From NCBI RefSeq assembly GCF_026168555.1, contig NZ_CP092471.1:940501-1004500 (forward strand): 64,000 nucleotides of DNA, in the 5' to 3' direction. Source of the DNA: Qipengyuania spongiae. GTDB taxonomy: Bacteria; Pseudomonadota; Alphaproteobacteria; Sphingomonadales; Sphingomonadaceae. Made by a program: the position numbers and the translations under genes. The notes below the pieces were generated by a model. That model was not told where the DNA came from. It saw only the letters and a program-made list of their open reading frames with translations, and did not search any database. Positions 56,353-64,000 of this stretch are shown piece after piece (position 1 is the stretch's first letter; every line of letters begins with the position of its first letter).

Positions 56353-57461
56353 GCCACTTCCTCTGTCGAGGCGACCAGCTTGCGAGCAAGTTCGTCGGGT
56401 GGCAGGACGCAGCTTGCGAGGCCTTTCTCGACCACCCCGCGCGGCATGCCCCACACGGCACTGCTGGCCTCGTTCTGAGCGTAGATCACCCCCCCGGCAG
56501 CGGCGACGGTTTCGGCGCCTTTCGTGCCGTCGCGGCCCATCCCCGAAAGGAGAACCGCGGCGACATGCCCGTCGAAGGCTTCGCTGAGCGATGCGAACAT
56601 GGGATCGACCGAGGGCAGACAGCCGGATTCGGTGCGCTCGTTGGAAAGGGCGATAAGCGGACGGCCGCCCATTCGCCTGACGACCAGGTGCCCGTCGCCT
56701 CCCGCGATATACAATTTCCCTCGTTCGATCGCCGTTCCCTTCGCGGCCAGGATCGCCGGACGCCGCGCCGCACTCTCCATCTGCTGGGCGAAGACGGGGA
56801 CGAAGCTGCCCGGCAGGTGTTGCGTGATCAGGATCGGCAGATCGAATTGCGCGGGCAGTTCGCGCAGGAACAGGTTGAGCGCATGGATGCCGCCGGTCGA
56901 GGCTCCGATCGCGACGACTTGCGGACGTTTGCGACCCGGCGGGCCGTGGCGTACCGCACCATGCGATGCCGCGGGGTTCTCGTCGTCCATGCGGCGGGCC
57001 CCCAGAGCACGGATTTTCTCCACCAGGCTCGATCGGTAGCCGTCGTCGAACTGGCCGGGACGCGGTTTGAGCATGGTGTCCGCCGCGCCCATGGACAGCG
57101 CCGCCAGCGTCGTTTCGGCACCGCCCTGAGCCAGCGACGAAACCACCAGCACCTGCGCATCGCCGCCCTTCTGCATGATCTCGGGAAGGGCTTTAAGGCC
57201 CCCCATGCCCGGCATTTCGAGATCGAGCAGGATAACGTCCACTTTGGTAGACCGCAGCAGGAGGAGAGCCCTCTCGGCGGTTTCGGCCTGACCGACGACT
57301 TCGAGATCGCTCTCGCGGTCGATCATGCGTCCGAACACGGTGCGCACGGTCAGCGAATCGTCGACCAGCATCACTTTCACCGTCTCCGCCAGGGTCGGTG
57401 GCGGTTCCGGGGCAAGCGACGAGGGTCGCGCGATCGAACTGGGGCGAAGGACGGCGGCCAT
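56343..57461 (-). CDS. cheB: Protein-glutamate methylesterase CheB
   Basis: Removes methyl groups from receptors when activated by CheA. At 372 residues it has an N-terminal receiver (VMLVDDSLTVRTVF, acceptor Asp in ILLDLEMPGMGG), a linker, and the C-terminal esterase with Ser in AIGASTGG, His in ITQHLP and Asp in GMGRDG. The ATG at 57461 lies 11 bases after the cheY stop; the frame further upstream is cheY shadow. It is followed by cheR with a 10-base overlap. Confidence 0.94.
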   Translation of the reverse strand: MAAVLRPSSIARPSSLAPEPPPTLAETVKVMLVDDSLTVRTVFGRMIDRESDLEVVGQAETAERALLLLRSTKVDVILLDLEMPGMGGLKALPEIMQKGGDAQVLVVSSLAQGGAETTLAALSMGAADTMLKPRPGQFDDGYRSSLVEKIRALGARRMDDENPAASHGAVRHGPPGRKRPQVVAIGASTGGIHALNLFLRELPAQFDLPILITQHLPGSFVPVFAQQMESAARRPAILAAKGTAIERGKLYIAGGDGHLVVRRMGGRPLIALSNERTESGCLPSVDPMFASLSEAFDGHVAAVLLSGMGRDGTKGAETVAAAGGVIYAQNEASSAVWGMPRGVVEKGLASCVLPPDELARKLVASTEEVACG

Positions 57462-57472
57462 CTCGCTCTCGC

Positions 57473-57838
57473 TCAGACCACGCCGACGAGCTGCAGCTTG
57501 ATCTGCAAGGTCTCGTGGTCGAACGGCTTCATGACATATTCGTCGGCACCGGCGCTGATCGCCTCGCGAATGTGGGCGACGTCGTTTTCGGTGGTGCAGA
57601 ACACCACCTTGGGCTTGTCGCCACCCTCGGATCGGCGCAATTTCGAGATGAACTGGATCCCGGTCATCACCGGCATGTTCCAGTCGAGCAGGATGACGTC
57701 GGGCATCGACGCGAGGCATTTGTCGAGCCCAAGCTTGCCGTTCTCGGCCTCCTCGACCGAGAAACCGAGCGTTTCCAGAATATGCCGCGAGACTTTCCGT
57801 ATCACACGGGAATCATCGACAATGAGGCAGGTTTTCAT
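57473..57838 (-). CDS. cheY: Chemotaxis response regulator CheY
   Basis: A 121-residue single-domain receiver. The acidic pair is Asp8-Asp9, the phospho-acceptor is Asp52 (LLDWNMPVMTG), Thr82/Thr83 is the switch residue and Lys104 the conserved lysine (MKPF). All are intact. It has no output domain, so it acts by binding a partner (flagellar switch, pilus motor or c-di-GMP enzyme). No flagellar genes are in the window. It lies between cheW (56-base gap) and cheB (11-base gap). Confidence 0.94.
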   Translation of the reverse strand: MKTCLIVDDSRVIRKVSRHILETLGFSVEEAENGKLGLDKCLASMPDVILLDWNMPVMTGIQFISKLRRSEGGDKPKVVFCTTENDVAHIREAISAGADEYVMKPFDHETLQIKLQLVGVV

Positions 57839-57894
57839 TTTGCGCCCTTCGTAACCTTTCTTTCGAGCCCTAGCCGGCGACGGTAACCAATCCT

Positions 57895-58329
57895 TTAAGC
57901 CGCTTCCGGAAGACGGCCCTCAATCAACTTCTCCACGCAGATGACCAGCGCCGGTCCGTTAGCGGTTTCGGACATCCCCCGGGCGACCTCGTGCCATTCG
58001 TCGCCGAAGCCGCCGGGCAGCGGTTGCGGGTCGGACAGCGCCACCTCGACGTCGTTCGTTTCCTCCAGCACCAGCGCGTAGACATGGCCGTCATGCTCGA
58101 CGACGGCTGCACGTGCCCCTGCGGCATCGGTCATCCTGTCGAAGCCGAGTGCACGCGACGTATCGATGACCGTGAGAGCCTGGCTGCGCAGTGCGGTCAG
58201 GCCGAGAATATGGTCGGGTGCCTGCGGGATCGGAGTGATCGTTTCCATTTCGATGACCGAGTGCACCTGCAGGGCAGGGATTGCGGCGCGGCGCCCGGCG
58301 ATGCGGCAGATCAGCAACAATTCGCTCAT
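57895..58329 (-). CDS. cheW: Chemotaxis adaptor CheW
   Basis: A 144-residue adaptor linking receptors to CheA. It has the SH3-like CheW fold pattern: LLLICRIAGRRAAIPALQVHSVIE, then ILGLTALRSQALTVIDTSRALG, and a C-terminal beta segment. It is the only separate CheW in the cluster. The start overlaps the cheA stop by ATGA. Confidence 0.9.
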   Translation of the reverse strand: MSELLLICRIAGRRAAIPALQVHSVIEMETITPIPQAPDHILGLTALRSQALTVIDTSRALGFDRMTDAAGARAAVVEHDGHVYALVLEETNDVEVALSDPQPLPGGFGDEWHEVARGMSETANGPALVICVEKLIEGRLPEAA

Positions 58330-60710
58330 CTCGCATCTCCGCTCGACGCGCGCTGCAGCGCGGCGAACAGGCCTTCGCGGTCGTATCGGTAGATCGTGTC
58401 CCGGTTGCCGCCGCCCGGAACGCTCGCGAGGCGAATCACCGTCGGCGGCGACGCCGTTTCGGGTTCGGGATCGGTGTCCATGAGGATCGCGACATCGACC
58501 GCTTCCTCAGCTTCGGACGCGATGCGATATCCGGCACTGACGACCAGCGGCCCCAGAATGGTGCGAGCCCATTCGTTGTCGCCCGGAAGGCGGCAGACCG
58601 GAGTGCGCCCATGACGGGGCACCGCGGGGTGGTCGGCGAAGATCGCATGACCATCGATCAGGCAGACCGGCTGGCCATCGATCAGCACCACACCCTCGAC
58701 CTTTCGATCCTGGACGCCGGGAACGACAGGACCGCAAACCTCGACTGCATCGAGAACATCGGCCACGAGATAAGCGATCTCGTTCGTGCCGTCCGACAGG
58801 CGCAGGAGCCGGCAGCAGGATCCGGCCGGAGTTCCTGCTTCATGGCCGACGAGCGGGATCAGCACACCGTCGATAACGACCTGGCCCCGTTCGCTCTCGA
58901 TATCGATCGCATCTCGGTCGACCGTGTCGATGCGGCGCACGAGGTTGAGGCGCACCCCCTTGCGCCGGCCATCGAGCGCCGTGAACAGCATCACCGGGAA
59001 GGTGGCGACATCGTCTTTCGTATCGGTGTCCTCCCCGTGCAGGTCTCTCGCCCGCGCGTTCTCGTCCATCAGGCCCAGAGATGCGGCGATGCTCGGAATG
59101 TCCAGCAGCAGCATCGGTTTGCCGTCGTCCAGGAGGGTTGTTCCGGCATAGAGTTTGGTGCTCATCACTGCCGGAGCGAGCGGTTTGACCACGACGTCCT
59201 CGTGATCGAAGACCTCGTCCACCGCGAGAGCGAAAACCTCGTCGGTCGCCAGACGAATCAGGACCAGCCGCATTCTCTCCCAGCGAACGGGACCGCCGGT
59301 GTCCTCGCCGAGGACTTCGCGCAGGGCGATGCAGGGAACCCGGCGGTTGCGATAGGTGACGAGGCAACGCTCGCCGACCTGCGCGAATTCCACGCCGGTG
59401 CCGTTGCCGAGAACAATCTCCTCGACGAAACTGCGCGAGACGGCGTAGCGTTGTCCGGCGCAGCCGACCGTGAGCGCGGCGATGATGCTGAGCGTGAGCG
59501 GCAGCTTGAGATGGAAACTCGTGCCCTTGCCAGGGGTGGTCGAGACTTCGATCGTGCCGCCGACTTTCTCCAGATTGGCGCGCACCACGTCCATACCCAC
59601 GCCGCGGCCGGATATCGCACTGATCCGCTCGGCCGTCGACAGGCCCGGAGCGAAGATCAGGCGCAACTTTCCCTGTTCGGACATGGCATCGACTTCCGCC
59701 TGCGTGTGGACGCCGGCGGCAACCGCCTTCTGCGCCAGCCGCTCGGCATCGATCCCGCGCCCGTCGTCGGAGATGACGAGTGAAATCTGGTTGCCCGCCT
59801 GTCGCGCGATGAAGCGCATCAGGCCGATCTCGCGCTTGCCGTTCCGCAGCCGCTCGCCTGGCCCCTCAATCCCATGATCGATGGCGTTGCGTATGATGTG
59901 AGTCAGGGGATCGCGGATGATCTCGATCATTTCGCGATCGATCTCGACGTCGCCGCCTTCGAAATCGATCATAACCTGCTTGCCGAGTTCGGCGGAGAGA
60001 TCGCGCACGAGGCGGGGGAAGGAGCCGAACAGATGTTCGAGCCGCTGCATCCGCATCCGCGTGATGGCGTCGCGCACGTCCACGAGAATACCGGAGAGAC
60101 GGTCGAACGGCCCTTCGACCTCTTGCCGCACATCGCTTTCACGCAAGCGGCGGGCGAGGTCGTTGCGTGCCAGAACCAGGTCGGAGACGCCCTTCATGAC
60201 TTCGTCGAGCAGGCTCACCGGCAGCCGGATCGAGCGCTGGACCGCGGATGCCGGCCGGGCCGTTGCCGGATCCTCGCCATCCGCGACCGGTTCGGGGAGC
60301 GATGTCGTAGCGGAAGGTATGGGGGTACGGGCGCTGGCATCGCTCTCTGCCGCAAGCGCGGCGATCAGAGCAGCGTCCTCGCCCTGATCCAGATTTTCCC
60401 CTGCCTCGATCATGTCGGTGAGCTCGCCGATCCGGTCGATCACTGCGAGCACCGCGTTGACGAGAGCGCGGTCGGGATCACGCCGGCCGGCACGGCATTC
60501 GGCGAGCACGCCCTCGGCGGCGTGGCTCAGCCGCTCGAGCCGCGGGAAGTCGAAAAAGCCGCAATTGCCCTTCACCGTGTGGACGAAGCGGAAGATCGCA
60601 TCGAGCCGCGCGCTGTCGGACGGATCGGCTTCCCATGCCACGATCTCGCCCGCGCTCGCCTCGAGCATTTCGCGCGTTTCGGCTATGAAATCCGCCAGCA
60701 GTTCGTCCAT
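58326..60710 (-). CDS. cheA: Chemotaxis histidine kinase CheA with decayed C-terminal receiver
   Basis: A 794-residue kinase. Hpt domain with phospho-acceptor His44 (FVHTVKGNCGFFDF); dimerisation domain (about 195-250); HATPase with HIIRNAIDHGIE, SDDGRGID and GRGVGMDVVR; then two CheW-like domains (about 390-530 and 560-690). The last 95 residues (about 700-794) look like a CheA-fused receiver that has decayed: NEWARTILGPLVVSAGYRI aligns with the usual DSxFFRNLLxPxLxxAGYxV, but the acidic pair is replaced by LPGDN and the domain is shortened. Kinase function should be normal. It is first gene of the che operon. Confidence 0.95.
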   Translation of the reverse strand: MDELLADFIAETREMLEASAGEIVAWEADPSDSARLDAIFRFVHTVKGNCGFFDFPRLERLSHAAEGVLAECRAGRRDPDRALVNAVLAVIDRIGELTDMIEAGENLDQGEDAALIAALAAESDASARTPIPSATTSLPEPVADGEDPATARPASAVQRSIRLPVSLLDEVMKGVSDLVLARNDLARRLRESDVRQEVEGPFDRLSGILVDVRDAITRMRMQRLEHLFGSFPRLVRDLSAELGKQVMIDFEGGDVEIDREMIEIIRDPLTHIIRNAIDHGIEGPGERLRNGKREIGLMRFIARQAGNQISLVISDDGRGIDAERLAQKAVAAGVHTQAEVDAMSEQGKLRLIFAPGLSTAERISAISGRGVGMDVVRANLEKVGGTIEVSTTPGKGTSFHLKLPLTLSIIAALTVGCAGQRYAVSRSFVEEIVLGNGTGVEFAQVGERCLVTYRNRRVPCIALREVLGEDTGGPVRWERMRLVLIRLATDEVFALAVDEVFDHEDVVVKPLAPAVMSTKLYAGTTLLDDGKPMLLLDIPSIAASLGLMDENARARDLHGEDTDTKDDVATFPVMLFTALDGRRKGVRLNLVRRIDTVDRDAIDIESERGQVVIDGVLIPLVGHEAGTPAGSCCRLLRLSDGTNEIAYLVADVLDAVEVCGPVVPGVQDRKVEGVVLIDGQPVCLIDGHAIFADHPAVPRHGRTPVCRLPGDNEWARTILGPLVVSAGYRIASEAEEAVDVAILMDTDPEPETASPPTVIRLASVPGGGNRDTIYRYDREGLFAALQRASSGDAR

Positions 60711-60723
60711 GTCGCCCGAATCC

Positions 60724-60737
60724 CCGATACGTATCGG
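60724..60737. promoter_or_regulatory. Perfect 14-bp palindrome before cheA
   Basis: CCGATACGTATCGG lies 13 bases upstream of the cheA start codon. It could be an operator or a hairpin acting on cheA translation; no known factor is assigned. Confidence 0.4.
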
Positions 60738-60756
60738 TCTGGCTTTGGCGCAGGAT

Positions 60757-60773
60757 GGTTAACGAAGCGTAAG
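60757..60773 (-). promoter_or_regulatory. CtrA-like box before cheA
   Basis: On the minus strand CTTA-N7-TTAACC has a perfect right half and a half-matching left half of the CtrA consensus. It lies about 47 bases upstream of the cheA start. Confidence 0.35.
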
Positions 60774-60778
60774 TGGGG

Positions 60779-62140
60779 TCAGTCCGCCCGTACCGGATCG
60801 CGGGCGAGAACGCGCCATACGACCAGCGCGGCCAGCGCGCCGCCAAGCAGGTTCGCGACGAGTTCTGCCGCATAGATCGCCTCGGCGCCCCAGCTTTCCC
60901 GCAACAGCCAGCCGAAGGGTAGCATCACCAGAAACACCCGCGCGGCGCTCTGGACGAGGGCATAGGTCGCCTTGTCGACGGCGTTCAATGCGCCGTTCGC
61001 CGTGATCAGAAGGCCGAACCCGGCATAGCCCCACACCGAGATGGCTAGATAGGAGGCAAATTCGGCGATCACCGCCGGATCGTCCGTGAATAGCGAGGCG
61101 AAGCGCTCGCCGAACGCGAACAGCACGATGGCCGTCAACAAGCCGTAAGCCACGCTGAACATCGCGGTGTAGCGCATCGCCCGGCGCGAGCGGTCGGGCT
61201 GGTGGGCACCCCAGTTCTGGCCGACGATCGCGCCGATCGAACCCGACAGGCCGAGCAGCGGAACCGTGGCGAAGCTCTGCAATCGTCCCGCCGCGCCGAA
61301 GCCCGCCACCGCAGCCTCTCCCTGGCTCGCGAGGAGCGCGGTGAGAACCGAGAGGCCGATCGGATTGATCGCGTTGGAAAAGGCGGCCGGTCCCGCCACA
61401 CGCAGGATCGCTCCGCTCGATTCGGCGAGATTGCAGCGTCGGATGAGAGACGGGCTGACCGGCAGGGGTGTCCGGGAAATCAGCCACAGGGCCAGCGCCG
61501 CCGCGATGCCGAAGCCGATGATGGAAGCATAGGCGGCCCCGGCGACGCCGAAACCGTCAAAACCGCCGAGGAAAGGGGGCGCACCGGTGATCAGCAGCGG
61601 ATCGAGCACCCAGTTCACTGCCGCGTAGCTCAACGAGACATAGGAGGTCATCCGCGCCTCGCCCTGGCCCCGCAGCACGCCGTTGAGCCCCATTTGCAAC
61701 AGCAGCACCGGCAGGCCCAGCGCATAGGGCCGCATGTATTCGCGGATCAGCGGCAGCAGCGCGTCGGACGCCTGCATCAGCCGGAAAAGCGGATCGAGCA
61801 GCAGGAACAGCGCGAGGCCGAGTACGATGCCCGCGGTCAGTGCGAACAGCGCGCCGAAATTGGCCAGCCGCGCCGCCCGCTCCTGCGATCCGGCGCCGAG
61901 CGCGCGGGCGATCACCGAATTGATCCCGACCATCACGCCGACACCCAGACTGGAAATCGCGATGGTGATCGGAAAGATGAAAGCGACCGCCGCCAGCTCG
62001 CTGCTGCCGAGCTGGCCGATGAAATAGGCATCGATCAGGCCGACCGACATGATCGCGGCGACGCCAAGGATCATCGGCCATGTCTGCATGAAGAGATGGC
62101 CGCGAATGCTTCCGCGCGTCAGTTTGGCCGTCTCGCTCAC
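60779..62140 (-). CDS. MATE family efflux transporter
   Basis: A 453-residue inner-membrane exporter with 12 predicted helices in two repeats. The N-terminal RGSIRGHLFMQTWPMILGVAAI and GLIDAYFIGQLGSSELAAV, and the second-half GPAAFSNAINPIG and GAIVGQNWGAHQPDRSRRA, are typical of Na+/H+-coupled MATE multidrug transporters (NorM/DinF broad group). Substrate unknown. It ends 68 bases before cheA in the same direction and is divergent from an orphan [2Fe-2S] protein. Confidence 0.93.
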   Translation of the reverse strand: MSETAKLTRGSIRGHLFMQTWPMILGVAAIMSVGLIDAYFIGQLGSSELAAVAFIFPITIAISSLGVGVMVGINSVIARALGAGSQERAARLANFGALFALTAGIVLGLALFLLLDPLFRLMQASDALLPLIREYMRPYALGLPVLLLQMGLNGVLRGQGEARMTSYVSLSYAAVNWVLDPLLITGAPPFLGGFDGFGVAGAAYASIIGFGIAAALALWLISRTPLPVSPSLIRRCNLAESSGAILRVAGPAAFSNAINPIGLSVLTALLASQGEAAVAGFGAAGRLQSFATVPLLGLSGSIGAIVGQNWGAHQPDRSRRAMRYTAMFSVAYGLLTAIVLFAFGERFASLFTDDPAVIAEFASYLAISVWGYAGFGLLITANGALNAVDKATYALVQSAARVFLVMLPFGWLLRESWGAEAIYAAELVANLLGGALAALVVWRVLARDPVRAD

Positions 62141-62205
62141 ACGGGGGCCGGTAGCCGTGCCGGCGTTGCTTGCCTAGCCCGCACGGCCCTGCGATACCGG
62201 CGCCC

Positions 62206-62766
62206 ATGCCCGGCATGACAGTCAACGGCCGCCCGGTCGAATTCCTGATGGCCCCGGAAACGCCGCTGCTGTGGGCGTTGCGCGACGCGGCGAATCTCAC
62301 GGGCACGAAATATGGCTGCGGAAACGGCGATTGCGGGGCGTGCATGGTCCATGTCGATGGCGAGGCGCTGCGCTCCTGCCTCATCACTCTGGCCGAGGCG
62401 GAGGGGCGCTTCGTCACCACGATCGAGGGGTTGAGCCGCGACCGCTCGCATCCGGTGCAGCAGGCCATGGTCGCCGAACAGGCGATCCAGTGCGGCTTCT
62501 GCACGCCCGGCATGGTCATGGCGGCGGCGGCTCTTCTGAAGAACAATTCCGCGCCAAGCGCCGACCAGATCAAGGCGGCGATCCCGAACCTGTGCCGGTG
62601 CGGCGTCTATCCCCGGCTGGTCCGTGCGATCGAGCGCGCGGCGCGGGTGGCGCAGCGGCGCGAGACGATCAGCGCGGCGCCTGCGCCCGGTATCAGCGCG
62701 GAGGATGCCGCGCGACAGGTGCCCGCCATCAGCCCCGGGCCCGCGGCGTCGCGATCGGGCGAGTAG
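62206..62766 (+). CDS. Orphan [2Fe-2S] subunit of xanthine-oxidase family (IorA-like)
   Basis: A 186-residue protein with the two [2Fe-2S] centres of this family: YGCGNGDCGACMV with a later RSC, and CGFCTPGMVM with NLCRCGVY. Unlike the PaoA-like protein it has no Tat or other signal, and resembles small IorA-type subunits with a C-terminal Ala/Pro-rich extension. No molybdopterin or FAD partner follows; the next gene is ArsC-like. The partner subunit may lie elsewhere. The start is ATG at 62206 or 62215; neither has a clear ribosome site. Confidence 0.85.
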   Translation: MPGMTVNGRPVEFLMAPETPLLWALRDAANLTGTKYGCGNGDCGACMVHVDGEALRSCLITLAEAEGRFVTTIEGLSRDRSHPVQQAMVAEQAIQCGFCTPGMVMAAAALLKNNSAPSADQIKAAIPNLCRCGVYPRLVRAIERAARVAQRRETISAAPAPGISAEDAARQVPAISPGPAASRSGE

Positions 62767-62844
62767 GGTTGTCGCCGCCGCCTGTCAGGCTATGGCGGCG
62801 CCTCGCCCCCATTGCGGCAGGGCCAATTGCGAAGGAATAGAGCG

Positions 62845-63189
62845 GTGAAAGCGACGATCTGGCACAATCCGAAATGCGGCACGTCGCGCAAGACGCTCGC
62901 CATTCTGGAGAACCTTGCGGGCGTGGAGCTCGAGGTGGTCGAATATCTCGAGACACCGCCGACGCGCGAAAAGCTGGAGCAGCTCTACCGCGATGCCGGG
63001 ATCACCCCGCAGGAAGGGTTGCGCAAGCGCGGGACCGATGCCGAGGAGCGCGGCCTGCCCGATGCCGATGACGCCATGGTGCTCGAAGCGATGGTCGCCG
63101 ATCCGATCCTGATCGAACGCCCGCTGGTCGAGACCGACAAGGGCGTGCGCCTCTGCCGCCCGCAGGACCGGGTGCTGGAAATCCTCTAG
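62845..63189 (+). CDS. ArsC family (arsenate reductase-like) protein
   Basis: A 114-residue thioredoxin-fold protein. Catalytic Cys is in WHNPKCGTSRKTL, and the downstream Arg-Pro motif ERPLVETDKGVRLCRP matches the glutaredoxin-coupled E. coli ArsC type. No arsR, arsB or acr3 is adjacent, so arsenate reduction is plausible but not shown by context; Spx/YffB-like roles are the alternative. The GTG start at 62845 has AAGGA about 8 bases before it. Its stop codon overlaps that of the convergent transporter. Confidence 0.85.
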   Translation: MKATIWHNPKCGTSRKTLAILENLAGVELEVVEYLETPPTREKLEQLYRDAGITPQEGLRKRGTDAEERGLPDADDAMVLEAMVADPILIERPLVETDKGVRLCRPQDRVLEIL

Positions 63190-64000
63190 CCGCGCGAGCG
63201 GGTCAGCTCGCTGTCTCTTTGCAGGCTCGGCCAGCCATAGGCGAAAACGCCTGCGCACAGGGCAAAGATCAGGCCGAAGCCCAGCCAGTCCGAATGGTTG
63301 TAGAGCCACACGCCGAGCGCGGGCGCGTAGATGTAGCTCGCCCCCGCGACCGAGGCGGTGATACCCGAGGCCTGGCCCTGCTCGGCCCGCGTCACAGCGA
63401 GCGAGGTGCCGGACGTGGTCCCCGGCCGGAACAGCCCGAAGCCGAGCGAGGCGATCGCGAAGGCGAGCGCGATCGAATGAATCTGCTGCGCCACGCCCAG
63501 CATGACGACGCCGAACCCGGCTATCGCAACACCCCACAGCGTCGCCGCGCGCGGGCCGAGCCGGAGGCGCGGGATGAGGCCCCACTGGGCGAGCAGCGTC
63601 GCGATCGCGCCGCACATCAGCACCAGGCCCACCGGCCCGGTCCCTTGCGTGGGATCGGCGCGCAGCCCCAGTCGGTCGAGCACCAGGAAGCCGGTAATGC
63701 CCAGCACCATTGCCTGGGCGTGGCCGCCGAGCAGGCCCACCGTCACCCAGGGGCGCAGGCGCGGCTCCATCCAGCGCAGCTTGTGCGGCTCCACGGTCTC
63801 CTCGTCCTCGCCTTCCTCCTCGTAGTGGGCGGTAGAGGTGCTGGCATAGGGCGCGTCGTAGGGCGTGCCCTTGGCCTGGAATTGCGGCGTATCGTTCGGC
63901 AGGCGCAGGCGTAGTGCGAGAAGAGCGATCACGCCGATCAGGGCGAAGCAGATGAACGGCCCGGTCAGGCCGACCAGCGGCAGCACCATCAGCGGGGCGA
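63186..64000 (-). CDS. MFS transporter, 5' part cut off by the window
   Basis: About 270 residues, the C-terminal part of a major facilitator transporter with roughly seven or eight helices visible. The frame is open to the right edge of the window, so the true start lies outside; ATG at 63989 is only an internal Met. A charged loop (about 40-60 residues into the visible part, rich in Glu) separates the two halves. GIASLGFGLFRPGTTSGTSLAV-like helix and QGQASGITASVAGASYI resemble TCR/tetracycline-type MFS proteins. Substrate unknown. Confidence 0.85.
   Translation of the reverse strand, partial: APLMVLPLVGLTGPFICFALIGVIALLALRLRLPNDTPQFQAKGTPYDAPYASTSTAHYEEEGEDEETVEPHKLRWMEPRLRPWVTVGLLGGHAQAMVLGITGFLVLDRLGLRADPTQGTGPVGLVLMCGAIATLLAQWGLIPRLRLGPRAATLWGVAIAGFGVVMLGVAQQIHSIALAFAIASLGFGLFRPGTTSGTSLAVTRAEQGQASGITASVAGASYIYAPALGVWLYNHSDWLGFGLIFALCAGVFAYGWPSLQRDSELTRSRG

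Noticed and set aside
62845..63189. ArsC-like gene as part of an arsenic resistance operon
   Set aside because: No arsenic regulator or efflux gene adjoins; neighbours are an orphan [2Fe-2S] protein and a generic MFS transporter.

Overview
The window is a gene-dense, G+C-rich chromosomal segment of an alphaproteobacterium. It is most likely a sphingomonad of the Erythrobacteraceae type (Erythrobacter / Qipengyuania / Altererythrobacter relatives). This is inferred from protein style (sphingomonad TonB receptors, a TolB-propeller amidohydrolase, an APS-type sulfate assimilation operon with DUF2849 and DUF934, a short PutA), not from a database search. There is no rRNA, CRISPR array, insertion sequence, prophage or obvious foreign island. 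One tRNA is present. No gap between genes exceeds about 180 bases; the larger ones (4151-4325, 4401-4563, 12186-12335, 42438-42576) hold the regulatory candidates listed below. Codon use looks uniform.

Layout. 1-2610 (+): yggT, folD, a lipoprotein and a MarC protein with touching or overlapping ends. 2614-4150 (-): a thioredoxin/TPR co-chaperone and a Lon-N-domain protein. 4326-4400: tRNA-Gly(GCC), then a zinc-receptor-like TonB protein preceded by a palindrome. 6797-12185 (-): DoxX, a saccharopine-dehydrogenase-like oxidoreductase, dcd, a secreted protein and a second TonB receptor, with a divergent TetR regulator. 12932-18475 (-): putA, glpD and an MTA phosphorylase. 18544-23073: a divergent module of DUF3034 outer-membrane protein plus truncated globin (-) facing an amicyanin-like copper protein plus a GGDEF/EAL protein (+). 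23172-26735 (-): a MASE1/multi-PAS hybrid kinase. 26815-27264 (-): Lrp/AsnC regulator. 27371-34455 (+): a seven-gene overlapping sulfate-assimilation operon (DUF2849, cysI, DUF934, cysH, cysG, cysD, cysN). 34492-41302 (-): tamA, tamB and a small lipoprotein, divergent from a YihY/BrkB protein. 42577-48005 (+): a PaoABC-type periplasmic aldehyde oxidoreductase with its XdhC/PaoD chaperone and MocA. 48106-52402 (+): a CitE-like lyase and a TolB-propeller amidohydrolase. 52409-60710 (-): a chemotaxis cluster cheA-cheW-cheY-cheB-cheR with a GGDEF/EAL gene and a methyl-accepting protein. 60779-64000: MATE exporter, an orphan [2Fe-2S] subunit, an ArsC-like protein and a truncated MFS transporter.

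How it works together. Four signalling units (copper/globin/c-di-GMP module, hybrid kinase, cheA operon, methyl-accepting protein) each have a CtrA-like TTAA-N7-TTAAC element near their start, which suggests one cell-cycle/motility regulator ties them together. The sulfate operon uses the APS-reductase route, and its CysN carries a dead APS-kinase tail, which fits a pathway that does not need PAPS. CheA ends in a decayed receiver while separate CheY and CheB are intact. The divergent DUF3034/globin/cupredoxin/c-di-GMP block is the best candidate for a poorly described system: it places a haem protein, a type-1 copper protein and an outer-membrane protein beside one two-output c-di-GMP enzyme with a periplasmic sensor.
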